In this document: one piece after another, positions 55,480 to 62,751 of the stretch
Layout: each line of letters opens with the position of its first letter
How positions within the stretch are numbered: the stretch's first letter is position 1
Assembly: GCA_913775525.1 (NCBI GenBank)
Contig: CAJYLH010000014.1
Location: forward strand, 107,796 to 171,795
DNA: 64,000 nucleotides
Direction of reading: 5' to 3'
Source: an uncultured Chryseobacterium sp.
Lineage (GTDB): Bacteria > Bacteroidota > Bacteroidia > Flavobacteriales > Weeksellaceae
Position numbers and translations under genes: made by a program
Notes under the pieces: generated by a model
The model's input: the letters and a program-made list of their open reading frames with translations, nothing else
Databases searched by the model: none
Told to the model about the DNA's origin: nothing

Positions 55480-55833
55480 ATGAAAAAATTTTGTAAGGGT
55501 ATATTCATCTGCAGCCTTCCTGTGTTAATGTTTAGCTGTGAATCCGTAAAAAATTCTGCACATAATTCTTCTGTTGAAAACAGAAAACAGGATACGGAAG
55601 AATCCAGGAGCTTAATAATATATTATACTTCTGAGATTACTAAAAATGATCTCATCAGTAAAGCAAAAAAATATGGGGTCGATGTTTTTTATTCATATGA
55701 AAATATAAGTGCTATAGCTGTTCGTGTTCCGGATCATATGAGTACAGTGAAGGCAGAAAAATTTTTCAGTGGAATTAAAGGCGTAGCCCAGGTAGTAAAA
55801 GATTCGCATTCTCAGCTAAACACAACCTATTAG
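55480..55833 (+). CDS. Lipoprotein with inhibitor I9-like domain
   Basis: 117 aa from ATG 55480 with signal peptide and lipobox LMFSC. The mature part (LIIYYTSEITKNDLISKAK, SYENISAIAVRVP and GVAQVVKDSHSQ) has the strand/helix rhythm and terminal V-x-x-D pattern of subtilisin-propeptide/I9 inhibitor domains. No protease is encoded next to it. It is convergent with the sigma/dCas12f cassette. The family call is tentative. Confidence 0.6.
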   Translation: MKKFCKGIFICSLPVLMFSCESVKNSAHNSSVENRKQDTEESRSLIIYYTSEITKNDLISKAKKYGVDVFYSYENISAIAVRVPDHMSTVKAEKFFSGIKGVAQVVKDSHSQLNTTY

Positions 55834-55874
55834 AATACAGTAATTTTAAAAGAGTTTTTTGGATTTTAAAAATT

Positions 55875-55975
55875 CACAAAGAGAACCCACGCCGTTGTAT
55901 ATACTCTTGGGTATTCAGTGAGTGTTTCAAGACCTCACCCTGCGGGTGTACAGGCACCCTCATTATTTTTTCCAG
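55875..55975 (-). ncRNA. Candidate crRNA-like segment and guide downstream of the dCas12f-like gene
   Basis: Minus-strand sequence right after the dCas12f stop. A small hairpin GGGTG/CACCC is followed by GTGAG/CTCAC and TCTTG/CAAGA pairings, then a segment ending TATATACAAC, similar in form to the CAAC ends of type V-F repeats. The next bases, GGCGTGGGTTCTCTTTGTG (55893 down to 55875), would be the guide. Its first 15 nt plus the preceding C (55894-55879) match the leader at 58058-58043 with one mismatch. Only one repeat-like unit is seen. Exact RNA ends are unknown, and the assignment is inference from position and match. Confidence 0.5.
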
Positions 55976-57070
55976 CTATCCGATGATCAGTTCGATACCG
56001 GCCTTTTCTGCTTTGTATTTTATTTTCGTCTGCAACTCATAATAACTCCAGTTACGAAGCACAAATTCCTGTTCTTTTGCAACCCCTGTTTTTTCTTCCT
56101 GATTTTTAAGAATGAGGGTACCTGCCTGTTGCCGGATGCAGAAATCGATAAGCTGCCGGCTGTACAGGTGAAGCCGGTGGCTTACATACCGGCGCTCCAA
56201 ATGTTCCGTTTTATAAAAGGCCTTTTGTTTTCGGTGGGCTCCTTTTCCGGAACGGGCATAAGCAATGCCGTCTTGAATTCTTTTCTGACTTGCCTGGATG
56301 GCCAGCCTGCGGTATAGAAACTCTTCTTTTGAGCCAATATAGATGCGCACATGATTGGCTTTTGCTACGATGGGATGTTCTAATGACAGGGAAGCTTCTG
56401 CAATGATTTCGGGTTTTAAATGATGCTCTTCTTTTTCAGTTTCAAAGACGGCGAGCCAGAAGATTTTCCCGGCTTTCAGCTGGATCTGGGAGGTACAAAG
56501 TTTGATCTCTCCTTTTAAAAGGCGCTCCAGGATCAGGCGTTTATCCGTAAAGTCCTTTCCTAGATAGGTTTTAACCGGAATCGCAAACATATTAAAGCAA
56601 AACGCTTTCTTTCCGGGATCATACTTCAGTTTGCTGATGCATTTTACCGGAAGCGGGATGGGGAGGTCTTTTTTAAAGTTCCTCAGCGATGTTGTGCCCT
56701 GCCAGTAGTCGGCTTTGTTTTTAGAAAAGGTGGATTGAATCGTCTGGTTCAGGCTTCCCAGGATATCGGTCGGGATTTCTCCTTTAAAACGGTCATAGAC
56801 CATCCGTGCCGTGGTATTGGTTTTAGAACGTGTGAAGATGCCCATTCCATCTTTGTGTACATCAGCCAGCTTATATTGGATGTCTTCCGTAAGGTAAAAG
56901 AAATCCTTGATCATTTCCTGGATATACAGATGGGAAACGATGAAATTAGCCGCCCGGAAACAGCGGTTCCGGTAGCGGTAGAGTTTTTCCCACGCTTCGT
57001 TTTTTTTATCGGACGGAAGGTCAATCAGCAACTGGATTTTCCGGGTCAGGGTCATCGTAGGTTTTTCCAT
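55976..57070 (-). CDS. Nuclease-dead Cas12f/TnpB-like RNA-guided DNA-binding protein (dCas12f)
   Basis: 364 aa. The N-terminal REC/WED-like region includes NFKKDLPIPLPVKC (about 131-144). The RuvC-I strand reads AEASLSLEHPIV, with Ser229 at the place of the catalytic Asp of V-D-L-G. The bridging helices follow (IYIGSKEEFLYRRLAIQASQKR, then GAHRKQKAF). RuvC-II reads AGTLILKNQEE, with Lys322 at the catalytic Glu. LRNWSYYELQTKIKYKAEKA is strongly TnpB/Cas12f-like. The protein stops at IELIIG, so the zinc finger and RuvC-III Asp are absent. It can bind RNA and DNA in principle but cannot cut. It starts 1 nt after the sigma gene, which is strong evidence of joint function. Confidence 0.85.
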   Translation of the reverse strand: MEKPTMTLTRKIQLLIDLPSDKKNEAWEKLYRYRNRCFRAANFIVSHLYIQEMIKDFFYLTEDIQYKLADVHKDGMGIFTRSKTNTTARMVYDRFKGEIPTDILGSLNQTIQSTFSKNKADYWQGTTSLRNFKKDLPIPLPVKCISKLKYDPGKKAFCFNMFAIPVKTYLGKDFTDKRLILERLLKGEIKLCTSQIQLKAGKIFWLAVFETEKEEHHLKPEIIAEASLSLEHPIVAKANHVRIYIGSKEEFLYRRLAIQASQKRIQDGIAYARSGKGAHRKQKAFYKTEHLERRYVSHRLHLYSRQLIDFCIRQQAGTLILKNQEEKTGVAKEQEFVLRNWSYYELQTKIKYKAEKAGIELIIG

Positions 57071-57071
57071 G

Positions 57072-57887
57072 TCAGAAAGATTTTAAACATGGGTCTTCCT
57101 CCTGTATGCATTGGTAGGCATGGAGGAATTCCCGATGAACCTGCTTTTCGGACAGGTTGAGTTCCCCGGCAATAACGGTGAAAGACAATTTTTGTTCAAC
57201 CCTTCTTTTCATGATCTCAAGCTGCTGACGGCTTAGGATATCTGGCTGCTGTTTATGATCGGAAACTTTTTCTTTTGGCTGTTCAAAAGAACTTCTGTTG
57301 AGGATTTTCCGAAGGTCATCGATGGCTCTGCTCACCTCATTGCTAATGCCTGTCACGCTGCTTCCCATGGCTTCTGCAATCGGTTTGTACTGAAAACCAT
57401 AGTCAAGGCAAAGCTCAATCAGGCGTTTTCTTTTGGGATCCAGGACGCTTAACACCTTTCTGACTTCATCAAAATCTCTCTGATCGGATGCCTGGTTAAG
57501 CAGGTGCTCCTGATCAAGCAGCGGATCGTAGCCGGCAAGATGATCCTGATCAGTTCCGAACCGTTCCAATGAATGGATTAAGCGGATGAATTGAGTTTTC
57601 GGAGCCTTGAAATACGTTATACAATCTCTTTTCAAAACCAGCCGTAAAAAGCCAAGGATATGATCCGGCGTTTCAATAGAATCACGGTGCAGCCAAAGTT
57701 TGAGGAAGGTGTCCTGCACCAGCGTTTCCACCACAAAATCATCGTTAAGCATTTGTTTCCCGAACCAGAACAAAAGTCTTTTGTACCGTAAATGGATGTG
57801 TTCTAATGAGGAGGGATGGCCTTTTTTCAGCAGTACATAGAGCTGCTGGTCGTTCAACATTCGGGGCAGGGAATCTGTTCTTTTCAT
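57072..57887 (-). CDS. ECF-type sigma factor coupled to dCas12f
   Basis: 271 aa. Sigma region 2 covers about residues 14-95 (LRYKRLLFWFGKQML, VQDTFLKLWLHRD). Region 4 covers about 133-200 (LDPKRKRLIELCLDYGFQYKPIAEAMGSSVTGISNEVSRAIDDLR). A ~70-residue C-terminal extension follows, with another HTH-like segment (LSFTVIAGELNLSEKQVHREFLHAYQ), beyond a minimal ECF factor; this tail may contact dCas12f or DNA. No anti-sigma gene is adjacent; the partner is the dCas12f gene, whose ATG lies 1 nt after this stop. The leader is long and highly structured. Confidence 0.85.
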   Translation of the reverse strand: MKRTDSLPRMLNDQQLYVLLKKGHPSSLEHIHLRYKRLLFWFGKQMLNDDFVVETLVQDTFLKLWLHRDSIETPDHILGFLRLVLKRDCITYFKAPKTQFIRLIHSLERFGTDQDHLAGYDPLLDQEHLLNQASDQRDFDEVRKVLSVLDPKRKRLIELCLDYGFQYKPIAEAMGSSVTGISNEVSRAIDDLRKILNRSSFEQPKEKVSDHKQQPDILSRQQLEIMKRRVEQKLSFTVIAGELNLSEKQVHREFLHAYQCIQEEDPCLKSF

Positions 57888-58010
57888 AAGCAGTGTTTTT
57901 AGCTGAATTATTGCTTGAAGGAACTGCTTCGATCAATAAGATGAATTCTCTGCATCAAAACGCTAACTCACGGCATCTGCCCAAAAGAAAAGGCGTGGAA
58001 CTCAACTTAC

Positions 58011-58154
58011 CGACCGGAGGTACTGGCATACCAAGCAACGATAAGAGAGCCCACGCCGAAGTCGTGGGCACATTTACTTATCTCTCGTCGCTTTTGAAAA
58101 GTGCCAGTTTTCCAGTCGAGAATCTAAGCAATAGCTTCTATATTTCTTTGAACT
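58011..58154 (-). ncRNA. Highly structured leader RNA, candidate guide-RNA scaffold of the dCas12f-sigma system
   Basis: On the minus strand, nested stems close one within another: CGACTGG/CCGGTCG (one U-G), ACTGGCA/TGCCAGT (perfect), AGCGAC/GTTGCT (one G-U), GATAAG/CTTATC, and GCCCACG/CGTGGGC capped by a C-UUCG-G tetraloop with one bulged A. G-U pairs and the UUCG loop make sense only for the minus-strand transcript. A promoter lies just upstream (58159-58190). From 58010 to the sigma start at 57887 no frame is supported; an AAGCAGT/ACTGCTT pairing there could fold over the sigma start codon. The size and layout fit a Cas12f/TnpB scaffold RNA or tracrRNA. Confidence 0.65.
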
Positions 58155-58158
58155 ATCG

Positions 58159-58190
58159 CAAAATTACTTTTATAAATAATTTATTCCAAA
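58159..58190 (-). promoter_or_regulatory. Promoter for the structured RNA and sigma-dCas12f operon
   Basis: On the minus strand, TTTG (58190-58187), exactly 20 nt, then TAATTTTG (58166-58159): a full Bacteroidota housekeeping promoter match, the best formed in this window. Transcription would begin near 58153 and run through the structured RNA into the sigma gene. Confidence 0.7.
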
Positions 58191-58211
58191 TATAATCAAA
58201 ATAATTTAATT

Positions 58212-58233
58212 ACGGTCGATCGGCCGTAATATT
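58212..58233. promoter_or_regulatory. 22-bp palindrome, candidate operator
   Basis: ATTACGG, TCGATCGG and CCGTAAT form a 22-bp palindrome with a single mismatched pair. It sits between the divergent sigma/dCas12f promoter and the XRE gene, and is a likely site for the XRE regulator. Confidence 0.6.
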
Positions 58234-58260
58234 TCAATGGCAAAATATTTCTTTTGTTAT

Positions 58261-58494
58261 ATGATTGATATAAACGAGAAGATTTGTTCGTATATAACTA
58301 AAAATTGGTTGATTCCCTGGCTTAAAGAAAATAAGTCTCAGAACTCGTTTGCTAAAAATCACGACATTGAAGAAAGTACTGTAAGAAAAATCAAGAGTGA
58401 TAGTACCTATAGAATTCCTGTTGAAACACTGTATAAAATTTGCAAAGCAAGAAAAATTACTCTTGAACAATTTTTTAAACTTATAAATGAATAA
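58261..58494 (+). CDS. Small XRE-type HTH regulator
   Basis: 77 aa from ATG 58261 (an ATG at 58237 would add 8 residues and abut the palindrome). A Cro/C1-type HTH spans most of the protein: QNSFAKNHDIEESTVRKIKSD is the turn and recognition helix, followed by PVETLYKICKARKITLEQFF. It probably controls the defence genes downstream, and perhaps the divergent operon, through the 22-bp palindrome. The 236-nt gap after it is very AT-rich with no other feature seen. Confidence 0.8.
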   Translation: MIDINEKICSYITKNWLIPWLKENKSQNSFAKNHDIEESTVRKIKSDSTYRIPVETLYKICKARKITLEQFFKLINE

Positions 58495-58730
58495 ATACCG
58501 ACGGGAGTTGGTATTTATTATTTTGTAAAAATGCTGATAGTATTTGGTCCATAGATATTACTATTCAGTTTGATTAAATGATTAAGATATTTTTGAATTA
58601 TTTAATAAAACTAATTTTAAAAATATGGTGATTAATTGAGAATATAAAATTTAATTTATTATTATTATTAATCAAATGTTATATTTGAATCAATAACCAT
58701 TTTATAAAACTTAATTAAACACATTTTAAT

Positions 58731-60827
58731 ATGAATATTTTTAAAATTCAGATTCATAATTTTAGATTGCTAAAGCATTTCTCAATGGATTTGGAAAAAG
58801 ATCTTTCATTAGTTATTGGGAAGAATAATACAGGTAAAACTTCAATTCTTTCAGTCTTAGACAAATTCCTAAATGAAAAAAGCAAATTTTCATATGATGA
58901 TTTGAATATAGAATTCAAAAAAGAACTAACTCTGCTTATTGAGCAAAATCCCCCACCTGCTGAATTCGAGCCTACAGGAATCAAGCTCAGACTCTTTATC
59001 CAATATGGCGAAACAGATAATCTTTCAAACGTAAGTAGATTGTTGATGGATTTGGATCCGGAAAATAATATTATCGTTCTGGGATTTGAATATACTCTTA
59101 ATTATACAGATTTTTTAAAGTTAAAATCGGACTTCTTTGTTTTTTCGTCAGATGAAGATTTGAAGAAAGTTAAAGCTCAGGAAAGTAGCTTAGAGTATGA
59201 AAAAAGAGATCTAAAAGATTTCCTGAAGAAAGAAATAGGAACTTATTTTAAGATTCAAAAAAAATCATTTGAATATAAGCTTGATACAAAAGATATTAAC
59301 GAGGAAAATTTTATTGATCTAGAAAAAGAAGCAATAGGTATTAAGGATGTAATAAACTTTAAATATATAAGTGCCAGACGAGATGTTACCAACAAAGATG
59401 TTGATAAGACATTATCTAGGCAAACTTCCAATTTATATAAGAAAAAAGAAGACAATAGCGAAAAGAATCAGGCTACTGAAGATTTTAAAGACCAGCTAGC
59501 TGGTACGGATAAGGTTCTTACTGAGATTTATGGGAATTTATTTAATGATGTCATTGGCAAAGTAAAAAACTTTGGAGGGATAAAAATAAATGAGTCCGAT
59601 ATAGCTGTTATTTCGACATTACAACACAGGGAGCTTTTAGAAGGTAATACTACGGTTGTCTATACACACGACGAGCATAAATTGCCGGAACACTATAACG
59701 GTTTGGGTTATATGAACCTGATCAGTATGATTTTTGAAATTGAAATTATAGTTCAAGAATTTAAAAGGGACAAGGATAAAAAACCAGCGGATATTAATCT
59801 TCTTTTTATCGAAGAACCTGAAGCGCATACCCATCCTCAAATGCAATATGTTTTCATAAAAAATATAAAAGAGTTGCTTGGTGATGGTATCAAAAGAGAG
59901 GATGGCGAAAATCGCATACTTCAGTATGTTATTACAACCCACTCGTCTCATATTGTGGCAGATAGTGATTTTGATGATATTAAATATTTGAAAATTCAGA
60001 GTACTAATAATGTAGTAGCAAAAAACCTTAAAGATTTAAAAACAGAATATGCGATTGATACTGACCAGTATGAATTTTTAAAACAATATTTAACGATTAG
60101 CCGAGCTGAGATATTTTTTGCAGATAAAGCTGTTCTTATTGAAGGAGATACAGAGAGAATCTTGATTCCAACCTTTATGAGAAAGATAGATATTGAAGAA
60201 AAAGCTCGCTTAGAAGCTGAGGGTGTTAAAGATGATTTTCTCCCCTTATTATCTCAAAATATATCAATAGTAGAAGTTGGAGCATACTCTCAAATTTTTG
60301 AGAAGTTTATCCAATTTTTAGGAATCAAGGGAATTATTATTACTGACATAGATTCTAAAGGAGACTTAGGAAAAAGAAATGATACTGGAGGTGTTGTTTT
60401 AGAAGCTTGTCCCGTAAGTGCGGGAATTGAAACAAGTAATACTGCCTTGCTACACTTTTTGTCAAGCACTTCTTGGGAGCAACTAAAAGTTTTAGCCGAA
60501 GAAGATCGTATTATTTCAGTAGGTACTTCAACGATCTGTTTATGTTATCAGCAAGAGGAAGGTGATTATCACGCAAGAAGTTTTGAGGATGCCTTTATAC
60601 ATATTAATCGAGCTTTTGTCAATGATAAAAGAGATCTTTTTCAAGGATTACAAAACAGAAAATTATTTGATACAGCAACAAATGATGCCTATATGTTAGC
60701 TGAAAAGTGTGTTAAAAAGAAAACTCATTTTGCTTTGGATATTTTATACCACAGTGACGAAAATTTTAGTAATTGGCAAATTCCAGCATATATTAAAAAA
60801 GGATTATTATGGTTGAAGAAAGATTGA
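58731..60827 (+). CDS. GajA-like OLD-family ATPase/TOPRIM endonuclease (Gabija-like)
   Basis: 698 aa. The ATPase half has Walker A GKNNTGKT (30-37) and Walker B LLFIEEPEAHTHPQMQ near residue 360. The TOPRIM half has Glu471 in LIEGDTE and Asp539/Asp541 in TDIDSKGD, all apparently intact. Class 2 OLD proteins adjacent to a UvrD-like helicase are the core of Gabija anti-phage defence (GajA/GajB). At 698 aa it is longer than the ~580 aa usual for GajA, so a related variant is possible. Codon use is strongly AT-rich, unlike the core genes, indicating horizontal transfer. Confidence 0.85.
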   Translation: MNIFKIQIHNFRLLKHFSMDLEKDLSLVIGKNNTGKTSILSVLDKFLNEKSKFSYDDLNIEFKKELTLLIEQNPPPAEFEPTGIKLRLFIQYGETDNLSNVSRLLMDLDPENNIIVLGFEYTLNYTDFLKLKSDFFVFSSDEDLKKVKAQESSLEYEKRDLKDFLKKEIGTYFKIQKKSFEYKLDTKDINEENFIDLEKEAIGIKDVINFKYISARRDVTNKDVDKTLSRQTSNLYKKKEDNSEKNQATEDFKDQLAGTDKVLTEIYGNLFNDVIGKVKNFGGIKINESDIAVISTLQHRELLEGNTTVVYTHDEHKLPEHYNGLGYMNLISMIFEIEIIVQEFKRDKDKKPADINLLFIEEPEAHTHPQMQYVFIKNIKELLGDGIKREDGENRILQYVITTHSSHIVADSDFDDIKYLKIQSTNNVVAKNLKDLKTEYAIDTDQYEFLKQYLTISRAEIFFADKAVLIEGDTERILIPTFMRKIDIEEKARLEAEGVKDDFLPLLSQNISIVEVGAYSQIFEKFIQFLGIKGIIITDIDSKGDLGKRNDTGGVVLEACPVSAGIETSNTALLHFLSSTSWEQLKVLAEEDRIISVGTSTICLCYQQEEGDYHARSFEDAFIHINRAFVNDKRDLFQGLQNRKLFDTATNDAYMLAEKCVKKKTHFALDILYHSDENFSNWQIPAYIKKGLLWLKKD

Positions 60828-62740
60828 AATTAGAGCCGGAAGTACAAGAGATATTCGAGTGTGTTGATGAAGAAAGAAACTTTCTTTTAAGTGGTGGTGC
60901 GGGTAGTGGTAAAACTTATTCATTAGTAAGTGTGATAAGACAATTTATCATCGAAAACCCGTCAGAAAAGGTAGCTTGTATGACCTATACTAATGCAGCT
61001 GTAAGGGAGATTGAAGAAAGAGTAAATCACAAAAATTTAAATGTTTCGACCATACACGATTTCTTATGGGACAATATCAAGCACTTTCAAAAAGAGTTAA
61101 AGGAAGCTTTGATTTTCTTAGCTAATGACGACAATGTAACTGATATTTCCATTGCTGAAGTAAGTCCGGTACCTGCTGACTATTTTAGTGATTTAGAAAA
61201 CGGTATTCAGTATAAAGAATTTTTCAGGATTCGTGAGGGTATAATTTCTCACGACGAAATATTAATTGTTGCTAATTACCTTTTTGACAAGTATCCTAAG
61301 CTTTGTGATATTGTAAAGGATAAATACAAATGCATCTTTATAGATGAATATCAAGATACAAGTAGACAGGTCGTAGAAATATTCCTTACTCACTTTAAAA
61401 ATAGTGCAAGAAAAAATATCATAGGTTTTTTTGGTGACGCTATGCAATCCATTTATGAAGATGGGATTGGTAATTTAGATGATTATAAAGGAGATGAAGA
61501 GGATGAAGTAAAAGAAGTGAAAAAAGAACAGAATAGAAGAAATCCACAAAAGATTATAAATCTGGCTAATCAACTTCGAACAGATGGAATCCACCAGGTT
61601 CCTTCAACAGATAGTACCGCACCCAATATGATCAACGGTTCTGTAAAACAAGGAAATGTTTTTTTTCTATATTCTTCTAATGATGATGTTGAAATAGCTA
61701 GACAATATCTCATAGATAACTCCGGCTGGGATTTTAATGATTCAAAAGAAACCAAAGAGCTTAATCTTACTCATAATTTGATAGCGGGAAAGGCGGGTTT
61801 CAGGACTCTAATGAATATTTATGATAGTGATCAGATCTTAAAATTTAGAGATAGAATAAAAAAATATATAAAAGAAAAAGCGATAACTACTGACTTTTCA
61901 GGTAATACATTTGGTCAGGTAATAGATATACTTCAACAGGGGAAAGTTGGGCGAGAATTGAGTGCTGTAAAGCCTACAGCTGGAATGCAAACTTTCATTG
62001 ACAATAATGTTGAATTATTCAACTATGCTAAATCATTTAATTATGCTGAATTTTCAAAAATATATGTAAGCAAAGATCAATTACTCGATGATAAAAAACA
62101 AGATGAAGACGATGAAAATAAGAAAGGTTCAAAACGGGATAATTTAGTCAAGCATTTATTTAAAATTCAGTCAAATATATCACTGTATAAAAATGGGAAA
62201 TTCAATGAGTTTTTAAGAATTACGGACTACCGTACTAGAATTCTTAAAATAGCAGACAAAAGAACTTTAAAGGAAAATATTGAAGAACTTATTTATGTTG
62301 GGGATAAAACCATTGAAGAAGTAATAGATGATGCTAATGAAAAAGGAATTTGTATTAGTAATAATGATGCCCTAAATTCATTTAAATTAAAAAATGGTTA
62401 CTTATACAATCGGGTGAAAGATGTAAAATTCAGTGAATTTCAAAACTTATATAAATATTTGGAAGGGCAAACTCCGTTTTCCACTCAACATAAAACAAAG
62501 GGTTCCGAATTTGACAATGTATTGGTTATTTTAGATAATGGCAGGTGGAACGATTACAATTTTGAATATTTATTTCTAAATAATGGAACACAAAGCGTTT
62601 TGGAAAGAACTCAGAAAATTTTCTATGTATGCTGTACGAGGGCAAAAGAGAATTTAGCGGTTTTTTATCATAATCCGAGTAATCAAGTTATATCAAAAGC
62701 CAGACAATGGTTTGGTGATGATAGCGTAATCAACATTTAA
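60809..62740 (+). CDS. GajB-like UvrD/Rep superfamily 1 helicase
   Basis: 643 aa, overlapping the ATPase/nuclease gene by 19 nt. Walker A GGAGSGKT (29-36), motif Ia MTYTNAAVREIEERV, Walker B IFIDEYQDTSRQ (about 178), later RNPQKIINLANQLR, and C-terminal motifs TKGSEFDNVLVI and FYVCCTRAKENLAVF. Acts as a DNA helicase or DNA-end sensor with the OLD nuclease in Gabija-like defence. It is longer than canonical GajB (~490 aa), with an Asp/Lys-rich insertion around 430-445. Confidence 0.87.
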   Translation: MVEERLKLEPEVQEIFECVDEERNFLLSGGAGSGKTYSLVSVIRQFIIENPSEKVACMTYTNAAVREIEERVNHKNLNVSTIHDFLWDNIKHFQKELKEALIFLANDDNVTDISIAEVSPVPADYFSDLENGIQYKEFFRIREGIISHDEILIVANYLFDKYPKLCDIVKDKYKCIFIDEYQDTSRQVVEIFLTHFKNSARKNIIGFFGDAMQSIYEDGIGNLDDYKGDEEDEVKEVKKEQNRRNPQKIINLANQLRTDGIHQVPSTDSTAPNMINGSVKQGNVFFLYSSNDDVEIARQYLIDNSGWDFNDSKETKELNLTHNLIAGKAGFRTLMNIYDSDQILKFRDRIKKYIKEKAITTDFSGNTFGQVIDILQQGKVGRELSAVKPTAGMQTFIDNNVELFNYAKSFNYAEFSKIYVSKDQLLDDKKQDEDDENKKGSKRDNLVKHLFKIQSNISLYKNGKFNEFLRITDYRTRILKIADKRTLKENIEELIYVGDKTIEEVIDDANEKGICISNNDALNSFKLKNGYLYNRVKDVKFSEFQNLYKYLEGQTPFSTQHKTKGSEFDNVLVILDNGRWNDYNFEYLFLNNGTQSVLERTQKIFYVCCTRAKENLAVFYHNPSNQVISKARQWFGDDSVINI

Positions 62741-62751
62741 AAACAGTTTAT

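Noticed and set aside
55879-58058. Active IS200/IS605 transposon with TnpB
   Set aside because: No TnpA gene is present, the TnpB-like protein has lost catalytic residues, and a sigma gene is coupled to it. A transposon origin of the end sequences remains possible and is noted in the findings.
57893-58195. 100-codon plus-strand open frame
   Set aside because: It lies opposite the promoter and the nested RNA stems, has no recognisable domain, and its codons are explained by the structured RNA on the other strand.
55830-58200. CRISPR array
   Set aside because: Only one repeat-like unit is seen; no second repeat or spacer follows it, so no array is called.
58237-58260. Earlier ATG for the XRE regulator
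   Set aside because: It adds eight hydrophobic residues outside the HTH fold and starts almost inside the palindrome; the ATG at 58261 fits better.
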